64,000 nucleotides of DNA, from the NCBI RefSeq assembly GCF_900105245.1, contig NZ_FNSZ01000001.1, forward strand, positions 1,364,001 through 1,428,000, in the 5' to 3' direction. A model generated the notes under the pieces. That model saw nothing but the letters and a program-made list of their open reading frames with translations. It did no database searches and had not been told where the DNA came from. Position numbers and translations under genes: made by a program. Positions 46,127 to 55,942 of this stretch are shown here, piece by piece (the first letter of the stretch is position 1; each line of letters begins with the position of its first letter). The DNA is from Streptomyces sp. 1222.5. Its GTDB lineage: Bacteria > Actinomycetota > Actinomycetes > Streptomycetales > Streptomycetaceae.

Positions 46127-46169
46127 CCGTCAGGCGCCGCGCCGTGCCGCTCGACCGGCACCGGGGCGC

Positions 46170-47120
46170 TCAGACGCGCTTCTCCTGGCGGCGACGCAGC
46201 ACGAACGCGCCGCCGCCGACCAGGGCCATGCCGACCAGGGCTCCGCCGATGGCCATGTCCTGGGGTGCCGCGCCGGTGATCCGGCTCCCGCCGAAACCGC
46301 CCTGCACGCCGCCGAGGACGGTGAACGCGTTCGGACGGGTCAGGGTGCGGCCGTCGCAGCGGACGGTGATGTCGTACCGGCCGGGCCGGGCGTCCCGGAA
46401 GACGTTGGCGACGCCCCGTGCGGTGTCGTCGCGGAGCGGCGTCAGCGGGGCGCTGCCGAAGGCCCGGGACGTCATCGTGCCGTTCCGGCAGCCGTTCACG
46501 GTGACGGTGAGCCGCCCTCCGGCGGCGATCACGCTGGGGGTGGCGACGATGTTGCGCGGGTTGCCGTCGCCCCGGCCGCCGAAGTCGCCTCCCGGACCGT
46601 TGCCGAAGTCGTCGCCGCGGCCGTTGCCGAAGTTGTCACCCCGGCCGTTGCCGAAGTTGTCACCCCGGCCGTTGCCGAAGTCGTCGCCGCGGCCGTTGCC
46701 GAAGTTGTCACCCCGCCCGTTGCCGAAGTTGTCACCCCGGCCGTTGCTGTTGAAGTTGCCGTTGCCGCTGATGTTGCCGTTGAAGTGGCCGTCGAAGTGA
46801 CCGGTGCCGTTGAAGCCGCCGAGGCCGTTGCCGTTGCCGTTGAAGCCACCGACGCCGTTGCCGTAGAAGCCGCCGAGCCCGTTGAGGGTGCCGATCCCGA
46901 CATTGCCGACGCCGAGACCACCGACACCGCCGACACCGCCGACGCCGACACCGCCGACGCCCACACCGCCGACGCCGGTCCCCGTGCCGCCGACGACGGC
47001 TCCGGTGTCGTTGGACGGGCCGCCCCCGGCGCCCAAGCCGTCCGCGACGGCCACAGGGGCGGCGAGCCCGAGCACGGCGACCGCTGCGCAGGCGGTCGCC
47101 AGAGCACGTTGGTTGCGCAT
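46170..47120 (-). CDS. Secreted glycine/asparagine-rich repeat surface protein
   Basis: 316 residues. Signal peptide 1-26 (ALATACAAVAVLGLAAPVAV). Residues 30-100 are Gly/Val-rich low complexity (GVGVGGVGVGGVGGVGG), then Asn/Gly/Phe-rich, then six 8-residue repeats GRGDNFGN/GRGDDFGN (about 127-174). A folded Ig-like domain with two Cys (VNGCRNG, VRCDGRT) follows, then a C-terminal helix (MAIGGALVGMALVGGGAFVL) and RRRQEKRV. This is a wall or membrane-anchored surface protein. A GGAGGATC site precedes ATG 47120. The class F sortase gene is divergent. No LPxTG-like motif is obvious. Confidence 0.9.
   Translation of the reverse strand: MRNQRALATACAAVAVLGLAAPVAVADGLGAGGGPSNDTGAVVGGTGTGVGGVGVGGVGVGGVGGVGGLGVGNVGIGTLNGLGGFYGNGVGGFNGNGNGLGGFNGTGHFDGHFNGNISGNGNFNSNGRGDNFGNGRGDNFGNGRGDDFGNGRGDNFGNGRGDNFGNGRGDDFGNGPGGDFGGRGDGNPRNIVATPSVIAAGGRLTVTVNGCRNGTMTSRAFGSAPLTPLRDDTARGVANVFRDARPGRYDITVRCDGRTLTRPNAFTVLGGVQGGFGGSRITGAAPQDMAIGGALVGMALVGGGAFVLRRRQEKRV
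46597..46740 (-). repeat. Six 24-bp tandem repeats (two 72-bp units) coding GRGD[N/D]FGN
   Basis: Six contiguous 24-bp units occupy 46597-46740. Their order (Asp, Asn, Asn types on the plus strand) repeats as two 72-bp blocks, 46597-46668 and 46669-46740, differing by one base. A degenerate seventh unit begins at 46741. The high identity implies recent expansion, so copy number may vary between strains. Confidence 0.9.
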
Positions 47121-47404
47121 GTGATCCTCCGCGGGAGGCGCCCCGGGTCCCGTCCCGAGTCGATCGGCGAGAAAACACCTCCCGCACAGACCCTCAGACG
47201 CGCGGAACACGCCCGCACGTCGAGAATGGTCCATCCCGGTGAGGCGACACGCCGGACGAAAACCACACAATCGGAAATTATCGCAGGTCACGGGCCATCA
47301 GAAAATATCTGGAAGCTGCAACTCGGATGGCGCACCGGAAAGGCCCCCCGCCACCCGTTCGCCCGTCGCCCCGTCGCCCGTCGCGGACGCGGGACTTAGC
47401 GTTT

Positions 47405-47420
47405 TCCCATGCGCATGGGA
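47405..47420. promoter_or_regulatory. 16-bp perfect palindrome between surface protein and sortase
   Basis: TCCCATGCGCATGGGA is a perfect palindrome 33 bp before the chosen sortase start and 285 bp before the divergent surface-protein start. The rest of the 333-bp gap is free of genes and AT-richer near 47230-47310 (TCGGAAATTATC, GAAAATATC), a likely promoter zone. The regulator is unknown. Confidence 0.45.
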
Positions 47421-47453
47421 CGTGTCGACGGCCGCGTCGAAAGGGGATGGCGA

Positions 47454-48131
47454 ATGTCTGCGTCCGGGCTGTCCGAGCTTGTCGCAGAGGAGGAACGGCG
47501 GAGGAAGCGCGCCCCGTGGGGCGTCATAGCGCTTGCTCTGCTGACCGGGCTGGCGCTCATCCGGAACGGCTCCGGGGAGTTCGACGTGGGCCCGCCGCAA
47601 CCCGCCTCGGCGGTTGCGCCGGACACCCGCGAGAACGAGACTCCGGAGACCTTCGCCGCCGGGCCCGTCACGCTGGGCTTCGCGGCCGTCGACCGGGTGC
47701 GGATCCCGGCGATCCAGGTCGACGCGCCGGTGATGCCGGTCGGGCTGGACGCGAACGGCTGGGTCGCCGCTCCCCCGCCGGAGGAACCCAAGCTGGCGGG
47801 CTGGTTCACCGGCGCGGTCTCTCCCGGCGAGAAGGGCACCGCCGTCCTCGTCGGCCATGTCGACAACAAGCAGGGCCCCGCCGTGTTCTACGGTCTCGGG
47901 GCCCTGAAGAAGGGCAACCGCGTCGACGTCCTGCGCAAGGACGGCAGGACCGCGGTGTTCGAGGTCTACGGGGTCGAGGTGTTCGAGAAGAGCAACTTCC
48001 CGGGCGACCGGGTCTACGGCTCGAAGGGCACCCCCGAACTCCGGGTCATCACCTGCGGCGGCGGCTTCTCGAAGCAGAACGGCTACGACGGCAACGTCGT
48101 CGTCTTCGCCCGCCTGGTCGCGGTCACCTGA
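47454..48131 (+). CDS. Class F sortase
   Basis: 225 residues from ATG 47454, preferred because AAAGGGG lies ahead; upstream ATGs at 47409 and 47415 have no ribosome site. N-terminal membrane anchor at residues 20-37. Catalytic His135 (LVGHVDN), Cys201 (RVITCGG) and Arg220 (VVFARL) form the sortase triad. Class F sortases of actinobacteria anchor wall proteins or have unknown substrates. The neighbours are surface proteins, which supports a local role, though neither shows a plain LPxTG. Confidence 0.93.
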   Translation: MSASGLSELVAEEERRRKRAPWGVIALALLTGLALIRNGSGEFDVGPPQPASAVAPDTRENETPETFAAGPVTLGFAAVDRVRIPAIQVDAPVMPVGLDANGWVAAPPPEEPKLAGWFTGAVSPGEKGTAVLVGHVDNKQGPAVFYGLGALKKGNRVDVLRKDGRTAVFEVYGVEVFEKSNFPGDRVYGSKGTPELRVITCGGGFSKQNGYDGNVVVFARLVAVT

Positions 48132-48169
48132 GGGACCGCACCCGGGCGGGCCGGGTCCGCGCCGCCGGC

Positions 48170-49006
48170 TCAGGTGGGCCGGCGGCTCGGCACGGTGAGG
48201 TGGTATCCGGAGTCGATCAGGTAGGGCAGCCATTCCCGGATCGCGCGGACGGTCTGCGAACGGTCCCCGCCCGCGTCGTGCGAGAGCACCACGACGCCGG
48301 GTGCGGCGCCGCCCTCCACCCGGTCGATGATGGTGTCGGTGCCGGGCACCTCCCAGTCGGTGGTGTCCACGGTCCACGCCATCGGTTCCATGCCCATCTC
48401 GGCGCCGAGCTGGAAGGCGGCCCGGTTCCAGGCCCCGTAGGGCGCGCGGAACCACTGGGGACGGTCGCCGTAGGTGTCCTCGATGACGTCGCTGGTGCGC
48501 TCCATCTCGGAGCGGATCTCCTTGCGGTTCATGGTCGTCAGCAGCGGGTGCGTCCAGGTGTGGTTGCCCACCACGTGGCCCTCGTCGGCCATCCGGACGA
48601 GCAGTTCCCGGTTGTCGACGACGCACTCCCCGCACACGAAGAACATGGCCCGCACGTCGTACTTGGCGAGGGTGTCGAGGATGTGCGGGGTGTACGCCGG
48701 GTTCGGGCCGTCGTCGAAGGTCAGCACCATGCGCCGGCCGCGTCCGGAGATCTGCAGGATGGGTTCCTTGCGCACCTTGAGCTTGCGGGGCGCGGCATGC
48801 GGCGGTCCGTACCCGGTGAGCGGCTGGAGCCGGAAGGCGGACGGCTTGAGGGCCTGACGGGCCTGCGGGCCCCCGGCGGGCGCCGCGGTTCCGGCGGTCT
48901 CCTCGCCGCCTCCCGCCAGGACGACTCCGGCCGTGCCCGCGGCCCCCGCGGCGGCGCCGCCGGCGAGGAGCATCCGGCGTCGCGTGAACAAGTGATCCTT
49001 CTGCAT
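48170..49006 (-). CDS. Tat-exported polysaccharide deacetylase
   Basis: 278 residues with a twin-arginine signal (FTRRRMLLAGGAAAGAAG) and an NodB-type domain at about 80-270. Metal and catalytic motifs: LTFDDGPNP (motif 1, two Asp), GNHTWTHP (motif 2, two His), FRAPYGAWN (motif 3), VDTTDWEVPG, and VVLSHD near the end. It removes acetyl groups from peptidoglycan or chitin-like glycans outside the cell. It converges on the sortase gene with 38 bp between. Confidence 0.93.
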   Translation of the reverse strand: MQKDHLFTRRRMLLAGGAAAGAAGTAGVVLAGGGEETAGTAAPAGGPQARQALKPSAFRLQPLTGYGPPHAAPRKLKVRKEPILQISGRGRRMVLTFDDGPNPAYTPHILDTLAKYDVRAMFFVCGECVVDNRELLVRMADEGHVVGNHTWTHPLLTTMNRKEIRSEMERTSDVIEDTYGDRPQWFRAPYGAWNRAAFQLGAEMGMEPMAWTVDTTDWEVPGTDTIIDRVEGGAAPGVVVLSHDAGGDRSQTVRAIREWLPYLIDSGYHLTVPSRRPT

Positions 49007-49096
49007 GACCCATCAGTCGCCCTGCCGGGCGCCGCCGCACCGCAACGCCGTCGGTGCGGCGGCCGGAATGCACCCGTACGGCGCAGTGGGCGGTGG

Positions 49097-52000
49097 TCAC
49101 CGGTGGCGGACGAGCGGGAAGGGGAGCGTCTCGCGGATGGTGAGGCCGGTGAGGAACATGACGAGCCGGTCGACGCCGATGCCGAGCCCGCCGGTCGGGG
49201 GCATCGCGTACTCCAGGGCCTGGAGGAAGTCCTCGTCCAGTTCCATGGCCTCGGGGTCGCCGCCGGCGGCGAGCAGCGACTGCTCGGTGAGGCGGCGGCG
49301 CTGTTCGACCGGATCGGTCAGCTCGGAGTAGGCCGTGCCGAGTTCGGTGCCGAAGGCGACGAGGTCCCAGCGTTCGGCGAGCCGGGGGTCGGCGCGGTGC
49401 TGGCGGGTCAGGGGGGAGACGTCGGTCGGGAAGTCCTTGTAGAAGGTGGGCAGCCCGGTCCGTTCCTCGACGAGCCGTTCGTACATCTCCAGCACCACGT
49501 CACCGGGCCCGTCGTCGGCGGTGTAGGGCACTCCGGTGCGGTCGCACAACCGGTGCAGCCGCAGCAGTTCGGTGCCGGGGCCGATCTCCTCGCCGAGGGC
49601 CTCGGAGAGGGCGCCGAACACGGTCTTCACGGGCCACGGCCCGGAGATGTCGTACTCCTCGCCGCCCTTGCGGGCCACCGGGGAGCCGAAGGCGGCGGTC
49701 GCCGCGCCCTGCACGAGTTCGCGGACCAGGTCGAGCATGACGTCGTAGTCGGCGTGCGCCTGGTAGGCCTCCAGCATCGTGAACTCGGGATTGTGCTTGT
49801 AGGAGACGCCCTCGTTGCGGAACGTGCGGCCGAGTTCGAAGACCTTCTCCAGGCCGCCGACGCACAGCCGCTTCAGGTACAGCTCGGGGGCGATGCGCAG
49901 GTACAGGTCGAGGTCGTAGGCGTTGATGTGAGTGGTGAAGGGACGGGCGTTGGCGCCGCCGTGGATCTGCTGGAGCATCGGGGTCTCGACCTCGATGTAG
50001 CCGCGCTCCAGCAGGCCCTGGCGCAGCGCCTGCACGGCGGCGGAGCGGGCCCGGAGGACGGCGCGGGCCTCGGGGCTGGTGGCGAGGTCGAGGTAGCGGC
50101 GTCGGACCTTGGCCTCGGGGTCGGTGAGGCCGCGCCGCTTGTCGGGCAGTGGGCGCAGGCATTTGCCGGTGAGCTGCCAGGAGGTGACGAAGACGGTGGG
50201 CTCGCCCCGGTCGCTCACCCCCGCGCGGCCGGTGGCGGTGATGTGGTCGCCGATGTCGGTGTCGGCGGTGAAGCGGTCGAGTGCGGCGCCGGAGTCGTCG
50301 CGGGTGAGGGCGATCTGGTGGTCGCCGGACCAGTCGCGCAGTACGGCGAAGACGATGCCGCCGAAGTCGCGGACCAGCATGACCCGTCCGGCGACGGTGA
50401 CGTCCTCGCCTGGCGGGACGTCGGCGAGGGCGTGCGTCGGGGCGGGGACGCCGACCGGGTAGGGATCGGTGCCCGTGGCGCGCAGCCGGTCGAGCCGGTG
50501 GTGCCGGACGCGGACCTGGTCGGGCAGGCCCGCGTCCGGGGCGGCGGGCCCGGCCTGGTCCCCTCCGTCGAGGCCGAGCGCCGTCAGGGACGGCAGCCCT
50601 TCCGTGGTGGCGGGCCGCTGCCCGGCCTTCGGGTGCCCCTTTCCCCAGAGTTTGCGCAACGACGGTACGGAAACGAAACCTTCGGCGATCCCGGAGGCCA
50701 GCCCGATGCGGGCGAGGGCCCCGGTCTCGCCGTAGCAGATGAACCGCGGGTACCACTCGGGCCGGTACTTGGCGTTGGAGCGGTAGAGCGCCTCCAGTTG
50801 CCACCAGCGGGAGAAGAACAGCAGCAGACGGCGCCAGAGCCGCAGGACGGGTCCCGCGCCGATGCGGGCGCCCTCCTCGAAGACGGACCGGAAGGCGGCG
50901 AAGTTCAGCGAGATCCGGCGGATGCCCAGTTTGGGGGCGACGGCGCACAGTTCGGCGACCATGAACTCCATCACCCCGTTGGGCGCGGCCCGGTCACGGC
51001 GCATCAGGTCCAGGGAGACGCCGTCGCGGCCCCAGGGCACGAAGGAGAGCAGGGCGAGCAGCCGGCCGTCCTCGCCGAGGGCCTCCACGAGCAGGCAGTC
51101 GCCGTCGGCTGGGTCGCCGAGCCGGTCCAGGGCCATGGAGAAGCCGCGCTCGGTCTCGGTGTCCCGCCAGGCGTCGGCCTTGCGGACGACCTCCTCCGTC
51201 TCGTGTTCGGTGAGGGTGGCGTGGCGGCGGATGCGGGTGGTGGCGCCGGTGCGGCGGACGCGGTGCACGGCCTGCCGGGTGACGCGCATGTCCCGGCCGT
51301 TCAGGTCGAAGGCCGCCACCTGGACGATCGCCTCGTCACCGAGCTGGAGGGCGCCGAGCCCGGCACGGGCGTAGGCGCGGGCGCCGTCCTCGGACGCGCC
51401 CATCACCGCGGGCGCCCAGGCGTGCCGGCGGGCCACGTCCAGCCAGGCCCCGATGGCGTGCGGCCAGGCCTCCGGGTCGCCGACGGGGTCGCCGCTGGCC
51501 AGGCACACCCCGGCCTCGACGCGGTAGGTGACGGCGGCCTTGCCACTGGGTGAGAAGACGACGGCCTTGTCGCGGCGGGTGGCGAAGTAGCCGAGGGAGT
51601 CGCGTTCGCCGTAGGCGGCGAGGAGGGCGCGGATGCGGGCCTCCTCGTCGTCGTGCAGGGCGGCCTCCAGGCGCTGGGAACGGAACAGCGCGGCGGCGGC
51701 GTTGAGCAGGGCGAGGGCGCCGAACAGGCCGAGGAGGAAGGTGACGCCGCGCGGCGGACGGCCGTCGAAGGAGCTGTTCGACACCAGTCCGCCGCACACC
51801 CGGTCGGCCGCCCAGGCCAGGTGCTGGCCCGCCGGGAGCGTGCCCGGGAACAGCGAGACCAGCCCCCAGCCCACCAGGATCGCCACGACGAGGCCGGCGA
51901 TCAGCACGCCGAGGGCCCGCCACACGGCGCCGCGGCGGGAGGCCGCGTAGAACTCCCCGCGGGCCGCCACCAGCAGGAGCAGCAGCAGCGCGCACAGGAT

Positions 52001-52375
52001 CAGCGACGGCAGTGACTGGGAGTAGAGGCCGAGGGCCACGCCGAGGGCGTCGGTGAGGACGAGCAGGCCGAGGTAGACGACGACCAGCCACCAGGCGACC
52101 TTCTTGCGGGCGGCGGTGGCGCCGGCCAGCAGGAACAGGAAGACGGCGTAGGCGAGGTTGGCGCTGATCGGGACCAGCAGCAGGTCGAGGGCGCGGACGA
52201 CCGGGCGGAGCAGGACGCGCAGCGGGGCGACGAACGCGAGCAGGGCGCAGAGCAGGCCGAGCGCTGCGAAGAGGGCCGCGAAGGCCTCCGGCACCCAGCC
52301 GAGGCGCCCGCCCGTGGGCGGTCGTACCGGCCTCGTCGCGTCCTCGGCGGCGGCCGGCCCGGCGGTGGCGGTCAT
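49097..52375 (-). CDS. lysX: Bifunctional lysyl-phosphatidylglycerol synthase / lysyl-tRNA synthetase
   Basis: 1092 residues. Residues about 25-235 contain several membrane helices ([19 protein letters not shown]). A DUF2156-type acyl-transferase domain (about 245-575) follows, as in MprF ([20 protein letters not shown]). Then comes an OB-fold ([20 protein letters not shown]) and a class II LysRS core to the end ([44 protein letters not shown]). It charges tRNA with Lys and moves Lys to phosphatidylglycerol, which lowers envelope negative charge. Same architecture as mycobacterial LysX. It is divergent from a universal stress gene. Confidence 0.96.
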   Translation of the reverse strand: MTATAGPAAAEDATRPVRPPTGGRLGWVPEAFAALFAALGLLCALLAFVAPLRVLLRPVVRALDLLLVPISANLAYAVFLFLLAGATAARKKVAWWLVVVYLGLLVLTDALGVALGLYSQSLPSLILCALLLLLLVAARGEFYAASRRGAVWRALGVLIAGLVVAILVGWGLVSLFPGTLPAGQHLAWAADRVCGGLVSNSSFDGRPPRGVTFLLGLFGALALLNAAAALFRSQRLEAALHDDEEARIRALLAAYGERDSLGYFATRRDKAVVFSPSGKAAVTYRVEAGVCLASGDPVGDPEAWPHAIGAWLDVARRHAWAPAVMGASEDGARAYARAGLGALQLGDEAIVQVAAFDLNGRDMRVTRQAVHRVRRTGATTRIRRHATLTEHETEEVVRKADAWRDTETERGFSMALDRLGDPADGDCLLVEALGEDGRLLALLSFVPWGRDGVSLDLMRRDRAAPNGVMEFMVAELCAVAPKLGIRRISLNFAAFRSVFEEGARIGAGPVLRLWRRLLLFFSRWWQLEALYRSNAKYRPEWYPRFICYGETGALARIGLASGIAEGFVSVPSLRKLWGKGHPKAGQRPATTEGLPSLTALGLDGGDQAGPAAPDAGLPDQVRVRHHRLDRLRATGTDPYPVGVPAPTHALADVPPGEDVTVAGRVMLVRDFGGIVFAVLRDWSGDHQIALTRDDSGAALDRFTADTDIGDHITATGRAGVSDRGEPTVFVTSWQLTGKCLRPLPDKRRGLTDPEAKVRRRYLDLATSPEARAVLRARSAAVQALRQGLLERGYIEVETPMLQQIHGGANARPFTTHINAYDLDLYLRIAPELYLKRLCVGGLEKVFELGRTFRNEGVSYKHNPEFTMLEAYQAHADYDVMLDLVRELVQGAATAAFGSPVARKGGEEYDISGPWPVKTVFGALSEALGEEIGPGTELLRLHRLCDRTGVPYTADDGPGDVVLEMYERLVEERTGLPTFYKDFPTDVSPLTRQHRADPRLAERWDLVAFGTELGTAYSELTDPVEQRRRLTEQSLLAAGGDPEAMELDEDFLQALEYAMPPTGGLGIGVDRLVMFLTGLTIRETLPFPLVRHR

Positions 52376-52435
52376 GGTTCCGACTCTAGGAAGGGCGCGG
52401 GCGGCTCGCCCGTCGAGCGGCCCCGGCCCTCGGCG

Positions 52436-52450
52436 GGAACCACAGGTTCC
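52436..52450. promoter_or_regulatory. Inverted repeat between lysX and the universal stress gene
   Basis: GGAACC-ACA-GGTTCC lies 15 bp before the stress-protein GTG and 61 bp before lysX. It could be an operator; dormancy or stress regulators in Streptomyces bind GGAxC-like dyads, but I cannot assign it. Confidence 0.35.
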
Positions 52451-52464
52451 GATAGCCTCGGTTT

Positions 52465-52935
52465 GTGACGGAGCAGCACGAACAGCACGCGCACCAGTTC
52501 GAGCGGGGCACGGACGGCCCCAAGGTCATCGTGGTCGGGGTCGACGGCTCGGACTCCTCGCTGCGCGCCGCCGCCTACGCGGGCGGTCTGGCCCGGCGGC
52601 AGCGTGCGCTGCTGGCCGTGGTGTACGTGCAGCCGGTGCTCGCGGCCGGCGCGGCGCTGGGGGCGCCGGTGGCGGAGACGACCGACGAGATCGCCGAGGA
52701 CCTGGTCTCCTACATCCGGGAGGCGACCGAGCGGGTGCGGGGGATATTCGAGCTCCGGTGGGAGTTCCACACCTTCCGCGGGGACCCGTACAACGGCCTG
52801 GTGAAGGCGGCCGACGAACTCAAGGCCGACGCGGTGGTGGTGGGTGCCTCGGAGCAGGCGGGCCACCGGATCATCGGCTCGGTGGCGGTGCGGCTGGTGA
52901 AGGCGGGGCGCTGGCCGGTGACGGTCGTCCCGTAG
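52465..52935 (+). CDS. Universal stress protein (UspA family)
   Basis: 156 residues with the family core: [20 protein letters not shown] near residue 22, [27 protein letters not shown] near 108 and [20 protein letters not shown] near 125. The ATP-binding G-2x-G-9x-G-S/T pattern appears only in part ([13 protein letters not shown]), so ATP binding is uncertain. GTG start with no ribosome site, likely leaderless. The amino-acid permease follows 203 bp downstream. Confidence 0.9.
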   Translation: MTEQHEQHAHQFERGTDGPKVIVVGVDGSDSSLRAAAYAGGLARRQRALLAVVYVQPVLAAGAALGAPVAETTDEIAEDLVSYIREATERVRGIFELRWEFHTFRGDPYNGLVKAADELKADAVVVGASEQAGHRIIGSVAVRLVKAGRWPVTVVP

Positions 52936-53138
52936 CGCTGATCGGGCGGGACCGGCCCGGATCAAGCAGTATGGGAGGAATTCGGCCGCTCATCGATCGT
53001 CCGGTCAGCCTCCGGGTTGTACGGCCACGCCGGCGCCCGGTGCGCTGCCGGGCCGTGCGTGGCGTCTTCCGTCCGGAGCGCCCCTGGGACATCATGATCC
53101 GCCGTCAGCCGTTTGCCGTCGGCGAAGAGGTGAGGCGC

Positions 53139-54563
53139 ATGGCCAGGCTCCGTCCGGGTGAGGGGATTCTCCGCCGCAAACCCATCGAGCACATCGAGGA
53201 GACAGAGATCGGCGAGGGCCCGCGCCTCGACCGGTCGCTCGGTCTCGGGCAGCTCACGGCCATCGGCGTGGGCGGCATCATCGGCGCCGGCATCTTCACG
53301 CTGGCCGGCACGGTGGCCAACGGCACGGCCGGCCCTGCGGTGCTGGTGTCGTTCCTGATCGCCGGTGTCGCCAGCGCCTGCGCGGCCCTGTCGTACGCCG
53401 AGTTCGCGGGCCTGATCCCGAAGGCCGGATCGGCGTACACGTACGGCTATGCCGTGCTCGGCGAGTTCGCGGGCTGGTTCATCGGCTGGGACCTGCTGCT
53501 GGAGTACACGGCGATCGTGGCCGTGGTGGCCATCGGCATCTCCGGCTACTTCAGCTTCCTGGTGGAGGAACTGGGCGCGGACCTGCCCGCCTGGATGCTG
53601 GGCGCGCCCGGCACCGGCAGCGGGCACCGGGTCGACCTGTTCGCCGCGGTGCTGTGCCTGCTGATCGCCTGGCTGCTGAACCTGGGCATCCGCAGCGCCG
53701 CCCGGTTCGAGACGTTCGTGGTCGCGCTGAAGGTGCTGGTGGTGCTGCTGGTGATCGGTGTGGGCGTGTTCCACATCAACACGGCGAACTACCACCCGTT
53801 CTTCCCGTTCGGCATCAGCGGGGCGTTCACCGGTGCGGCGACCGTGTTCTTCGCGGTGTTCGGCTACGACGCCATGTCGACCGCGGCCGAGGAGTCGAAG
53901 GACGCCCAGCGGCACATGCCGAAGGCGATCATCTACTCGCTGGCGATCTCGATGGTGCTGTACGTGGCGGCCTGTCTGGTGCTGACCGGCATGCAGAACT
54001 ACAAGGACATCGACCCGGAGAGCGGCTTCTCCTCGGCGTTCAAGTCGGTGGGCCTGGCCGGTCTCGCGGACGTGATCGCGGTGGGCGCGATCATCGGCAT
54101 CCTCACGGTGATGTTCACGTTCATGCTGGGCGTGACCCGGGTCTGGTTCTCGATGTCCCGGGACGGACTGCTGCCCAGCTGGTTCGCCAAGACGCACCCG
54201 ACGCGGCACGTGCCGACCCGGGTGACCTGGATCGTCGGCGCGGCCTCGGCGCTCATCGCCGGGTTCCTGCCGATCGCCGAGGCGGCCGAGCTGACCAACA
54301 TCGGCATCCTGCTGGCGTTCGTGGTGGTGTGCGTGGCGGTGATCGTGCTGCGCTACCGACAGCCCGATCTGCCGCGTTCCTTCCGCACCCCGTGGATGCC
54401 GTTCGTGCCCGCGCTGGGTGTCGTCTTCTCGATCTGGCTGATCACGTTCCTCCAGTGGCAGACCTGGGTGCGGTTCGCCCTGTGGTTCGTGGTCGGGTGC
54501 GTGGTCTACTTCAGCTACTCCTACCGGCGTTCGGCGCTGGCCCGGCAGCGGCCGACCGAGTGA
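53139..54563 (+). CDS. APC-family amino-acid permease (cationic type)
   Basis: 474 residues with about 12 membrane helices. The family's first helix is GVGGIIGAGIFTLAGTVAN (the unwound GAGIF substrate loop); further: LSYAEFAGLIPKAGSAYTYG, FAVFGYDAMSTAAEESKDAQ and FTFMLGVTRVWFSMSRDGLL. These match the CAT (cationic amino-acid transporter) group. Cytoplasmic N-terminus of about 45 residues. GAGGTGAGG precedes ATG 53139. The 203 bp upstream hold no gene that I can see. Its stop abuts the converging CapA gene. Confidence 0.95.
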   Translation: MARLRPGEGILRRKPIEHIEETEIGEGPRLDRSLGLGQLTAIGVGGIIGAGIFTLAGTVANGTAGPAVLVSFLIAGVASACAALSYAEFAGLIPKAGSAYTYGYAVLGEFAGWFIGWDLLLEYTAIVAVVAIGISGYFSFLVEELGADLPAWMLGAPGTGSGHRVDLFAAVLCLLIAWLLNLGIRSAARFETFVVALKVLVVLLVIGVGVFHINTANYHPFFPFGISGAFTGAATVFFAVFGYDAMSTAAEESKDAQRHMPKAIIYSLAISMVLYVAACLVLTGMQNYKDIDPESGFSSAFKSVGLAGLADVIAVGAIIGILTVMFTFMLGVTRVWFSMSRDGLLPSWFAKTHPTRHVPTRVTWIVGAASALIAGFLPIAEAAELTNIGILLAFVVVCVAVIVLRYRQPDLPRSFRTPWMPFVPALGVVFSIWLITFLQWQTWVRFALWFVVGCVVYFSYSYRRSALARQRPTE

Positions 54564-55727
54564 TCACCGCCCCATGACGAGGCCGTCCCCGGCCGCTCCG
54601 CGGCTGAGGACGACGTCCTTGATCCGGTCGCGCACCCCGTCCAGCTCGGCACCCTGGGCGATCGCCCGGTTCACGTCGAGGACGCGGCCGGCGTCGACGT
54701 CGTACACCTGCGGGACGAACTCGGCCCGGGTCACCCGCCAGCGGCCGCCCGCGGCCGCCGGGGGGGCGAAGGTGAAGCGGCCCATGGTGGACTCGTTGCC
54801 GCGCCGGTCCTGGACGCCCTTGCGGTCGAACATCTCGCCGGCGATCTGGTCGCCCATGCCGTAGACCACCCAGGTCCCGTTGACCTTCTCGTACGCCTGC
54901 GGGACGTGGGCATGGGTGCCGAGAATCAAGTCGATGTCCGGGCGGCCGCCCGTCGCCGCGGCGGTGAGCTTCCGGGCCAGGTCGAGCTGCAGCCGGTCGG
55001 GGGCGTCCTGCCATTCGGTGCCCCACTGCACGGAGACCACGACCACGTCGGCGCCGGCCCTGCGGGCACCGCGGGCGTCGGCGATCATCCGGTTCGCGTC
55101 GATCACCTTGAGGGCCCAGGGCTGCCCGGCGGGCAGCGGAGTCCCGTTCGTGCCGAAGGTGTACGCCAGGTGGGCGACCCTGGCCCCGCCGGCCCGGTGG
55201 ACCGCGACGGAGCGGGACTCGGCCTCGGTGCGGGCGGTGCCGGCATGCCGCAGGCCGGCGGCGTCCAGGGCGTCGAGGGTCCGCCGGATGCCGGCGGCGC
55301 CGTCGTCCAGGGAGTGGTTCGAGGCGGTGGCGCAGCCGTCGTAGCCCGTCACCGCGAGGGCCTGGGCGATCTGCGGCGGTGACTTGAACGTCGGGGAGCC
55401 GGAGTAGGCGCCGTCGGCGCCGTAGACGGTCGTCATGTGACACAGCGCCAGATCGGCGCGGGAGACGTCCGGTTCGATCCCGGAGAGCATCGGGCGGAAG
55501 TCGTAGCCGTTGCCGCCGGCGTCGAACGAGGCACGTTCGACGACCGAGGTGTGCGGCAGGATGTCGCCGGAGGCGACCAGGGTGAAGCCGCGGGCCGCCG
55601 GGGCGGCCGGTGCCGGGGCGGCGGGTGCCGGACGGGCGGTCTGCTGCCGCTCCTGGTTCTGGCAGGCGGCCGCCGCCGCGAGAAGGGCGGTCAGGGCCAG
55701 GGCCACCTGTTGTCTGCGTCCGATCAT
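54564..55727 (-). CDS. CapA-family lipoprotein (poly-gamma-glutamate-synthesis-like)
   Basis: 387 residues with a lipoprotein signal (ALTALLAAAAAC, Cys22) and a CapA/metallophosphatase-like domain: FTLVASGDILPHTSV, LCHMTTVYGADGAYSGSPTF, CATASNHSLDDGAAGIRRTL, VVVVSVQWGTEW and LILGTHAHVPQAYEKVNGTW. The classical CapA role is poly-gamma-glutamate export, but no capBC genes are near. Most Streptomyces members have unknown function. Stop codons of the converging permease and this gene touch. Confidence 0.92.
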   Translation of the reverse strand: MIGRRQQVALALTALLAAAAACQNQERQQTARPAPAAPAPAAPAARGFTLVASGDILPHTSVVERASFDAGGNGYDFRPMLSGIEPDVSRADLALCHMTTVYGADGAYSGSPTFKSPPQIAQALAVTGYDGCATASNHSLDDGAAGIRRTLDALDAAGLRHAGTARTEAESRSVAVHRAGGARVAHLAYTFGTNGTPLPAGQPWALKVIDANRMIADARGARRAGADVVVVSVQWGTEWQDAPDRLQLDLARKLTAAATGGRPDIDLILGTHAHVPQAYEKVNGTWVVYGMGDQIAGEMFDRKGVQDRRGNESTMGRFTFAPPAAAGGRWRVTRAEFVPQVYDVDAGRVLDVNRAIAQGAELDGVRDRIKDVVLSRGAAGDGLVMGR

Positions 55728-55942
55728 CAGCTCACCCCTGGATCCTCTTATTTACAGACCAAGCCATGACGGGCATATGGGTACGAAGCTGGCCCTCCGC
55801 GTAAACGGTTCGGGCACTCTCATTAGCCCGTCCGGTGCCCTGCCGGACCGTTCGCCGACCGTTCGCCGACCCGATCGACCGTCCGTCGCAGAGCGGTGCG
55901 CGCCCCCTTTCCCGGGGCGGCGCCCTGCGCTGGCATACGGCC

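Noticed and set aside
46597..46740. GRGD repeats as integrin-binding motifs
   Set aside because: The motif can arise from Gly/Arg/Asp low-complexity repeats; nothing else suggests a host-binding organism.
46597..46740. Tandem repeats as a CRISPR array
   Set aside because: Units are contiguous without spacers and lie within a coding frame.
47327..51553. A 1408-codon plus-strand open frame
   Set aside because: It crosses the sortase, the deacetylase and much of lysX in wrong frames; translation is low-complexity.
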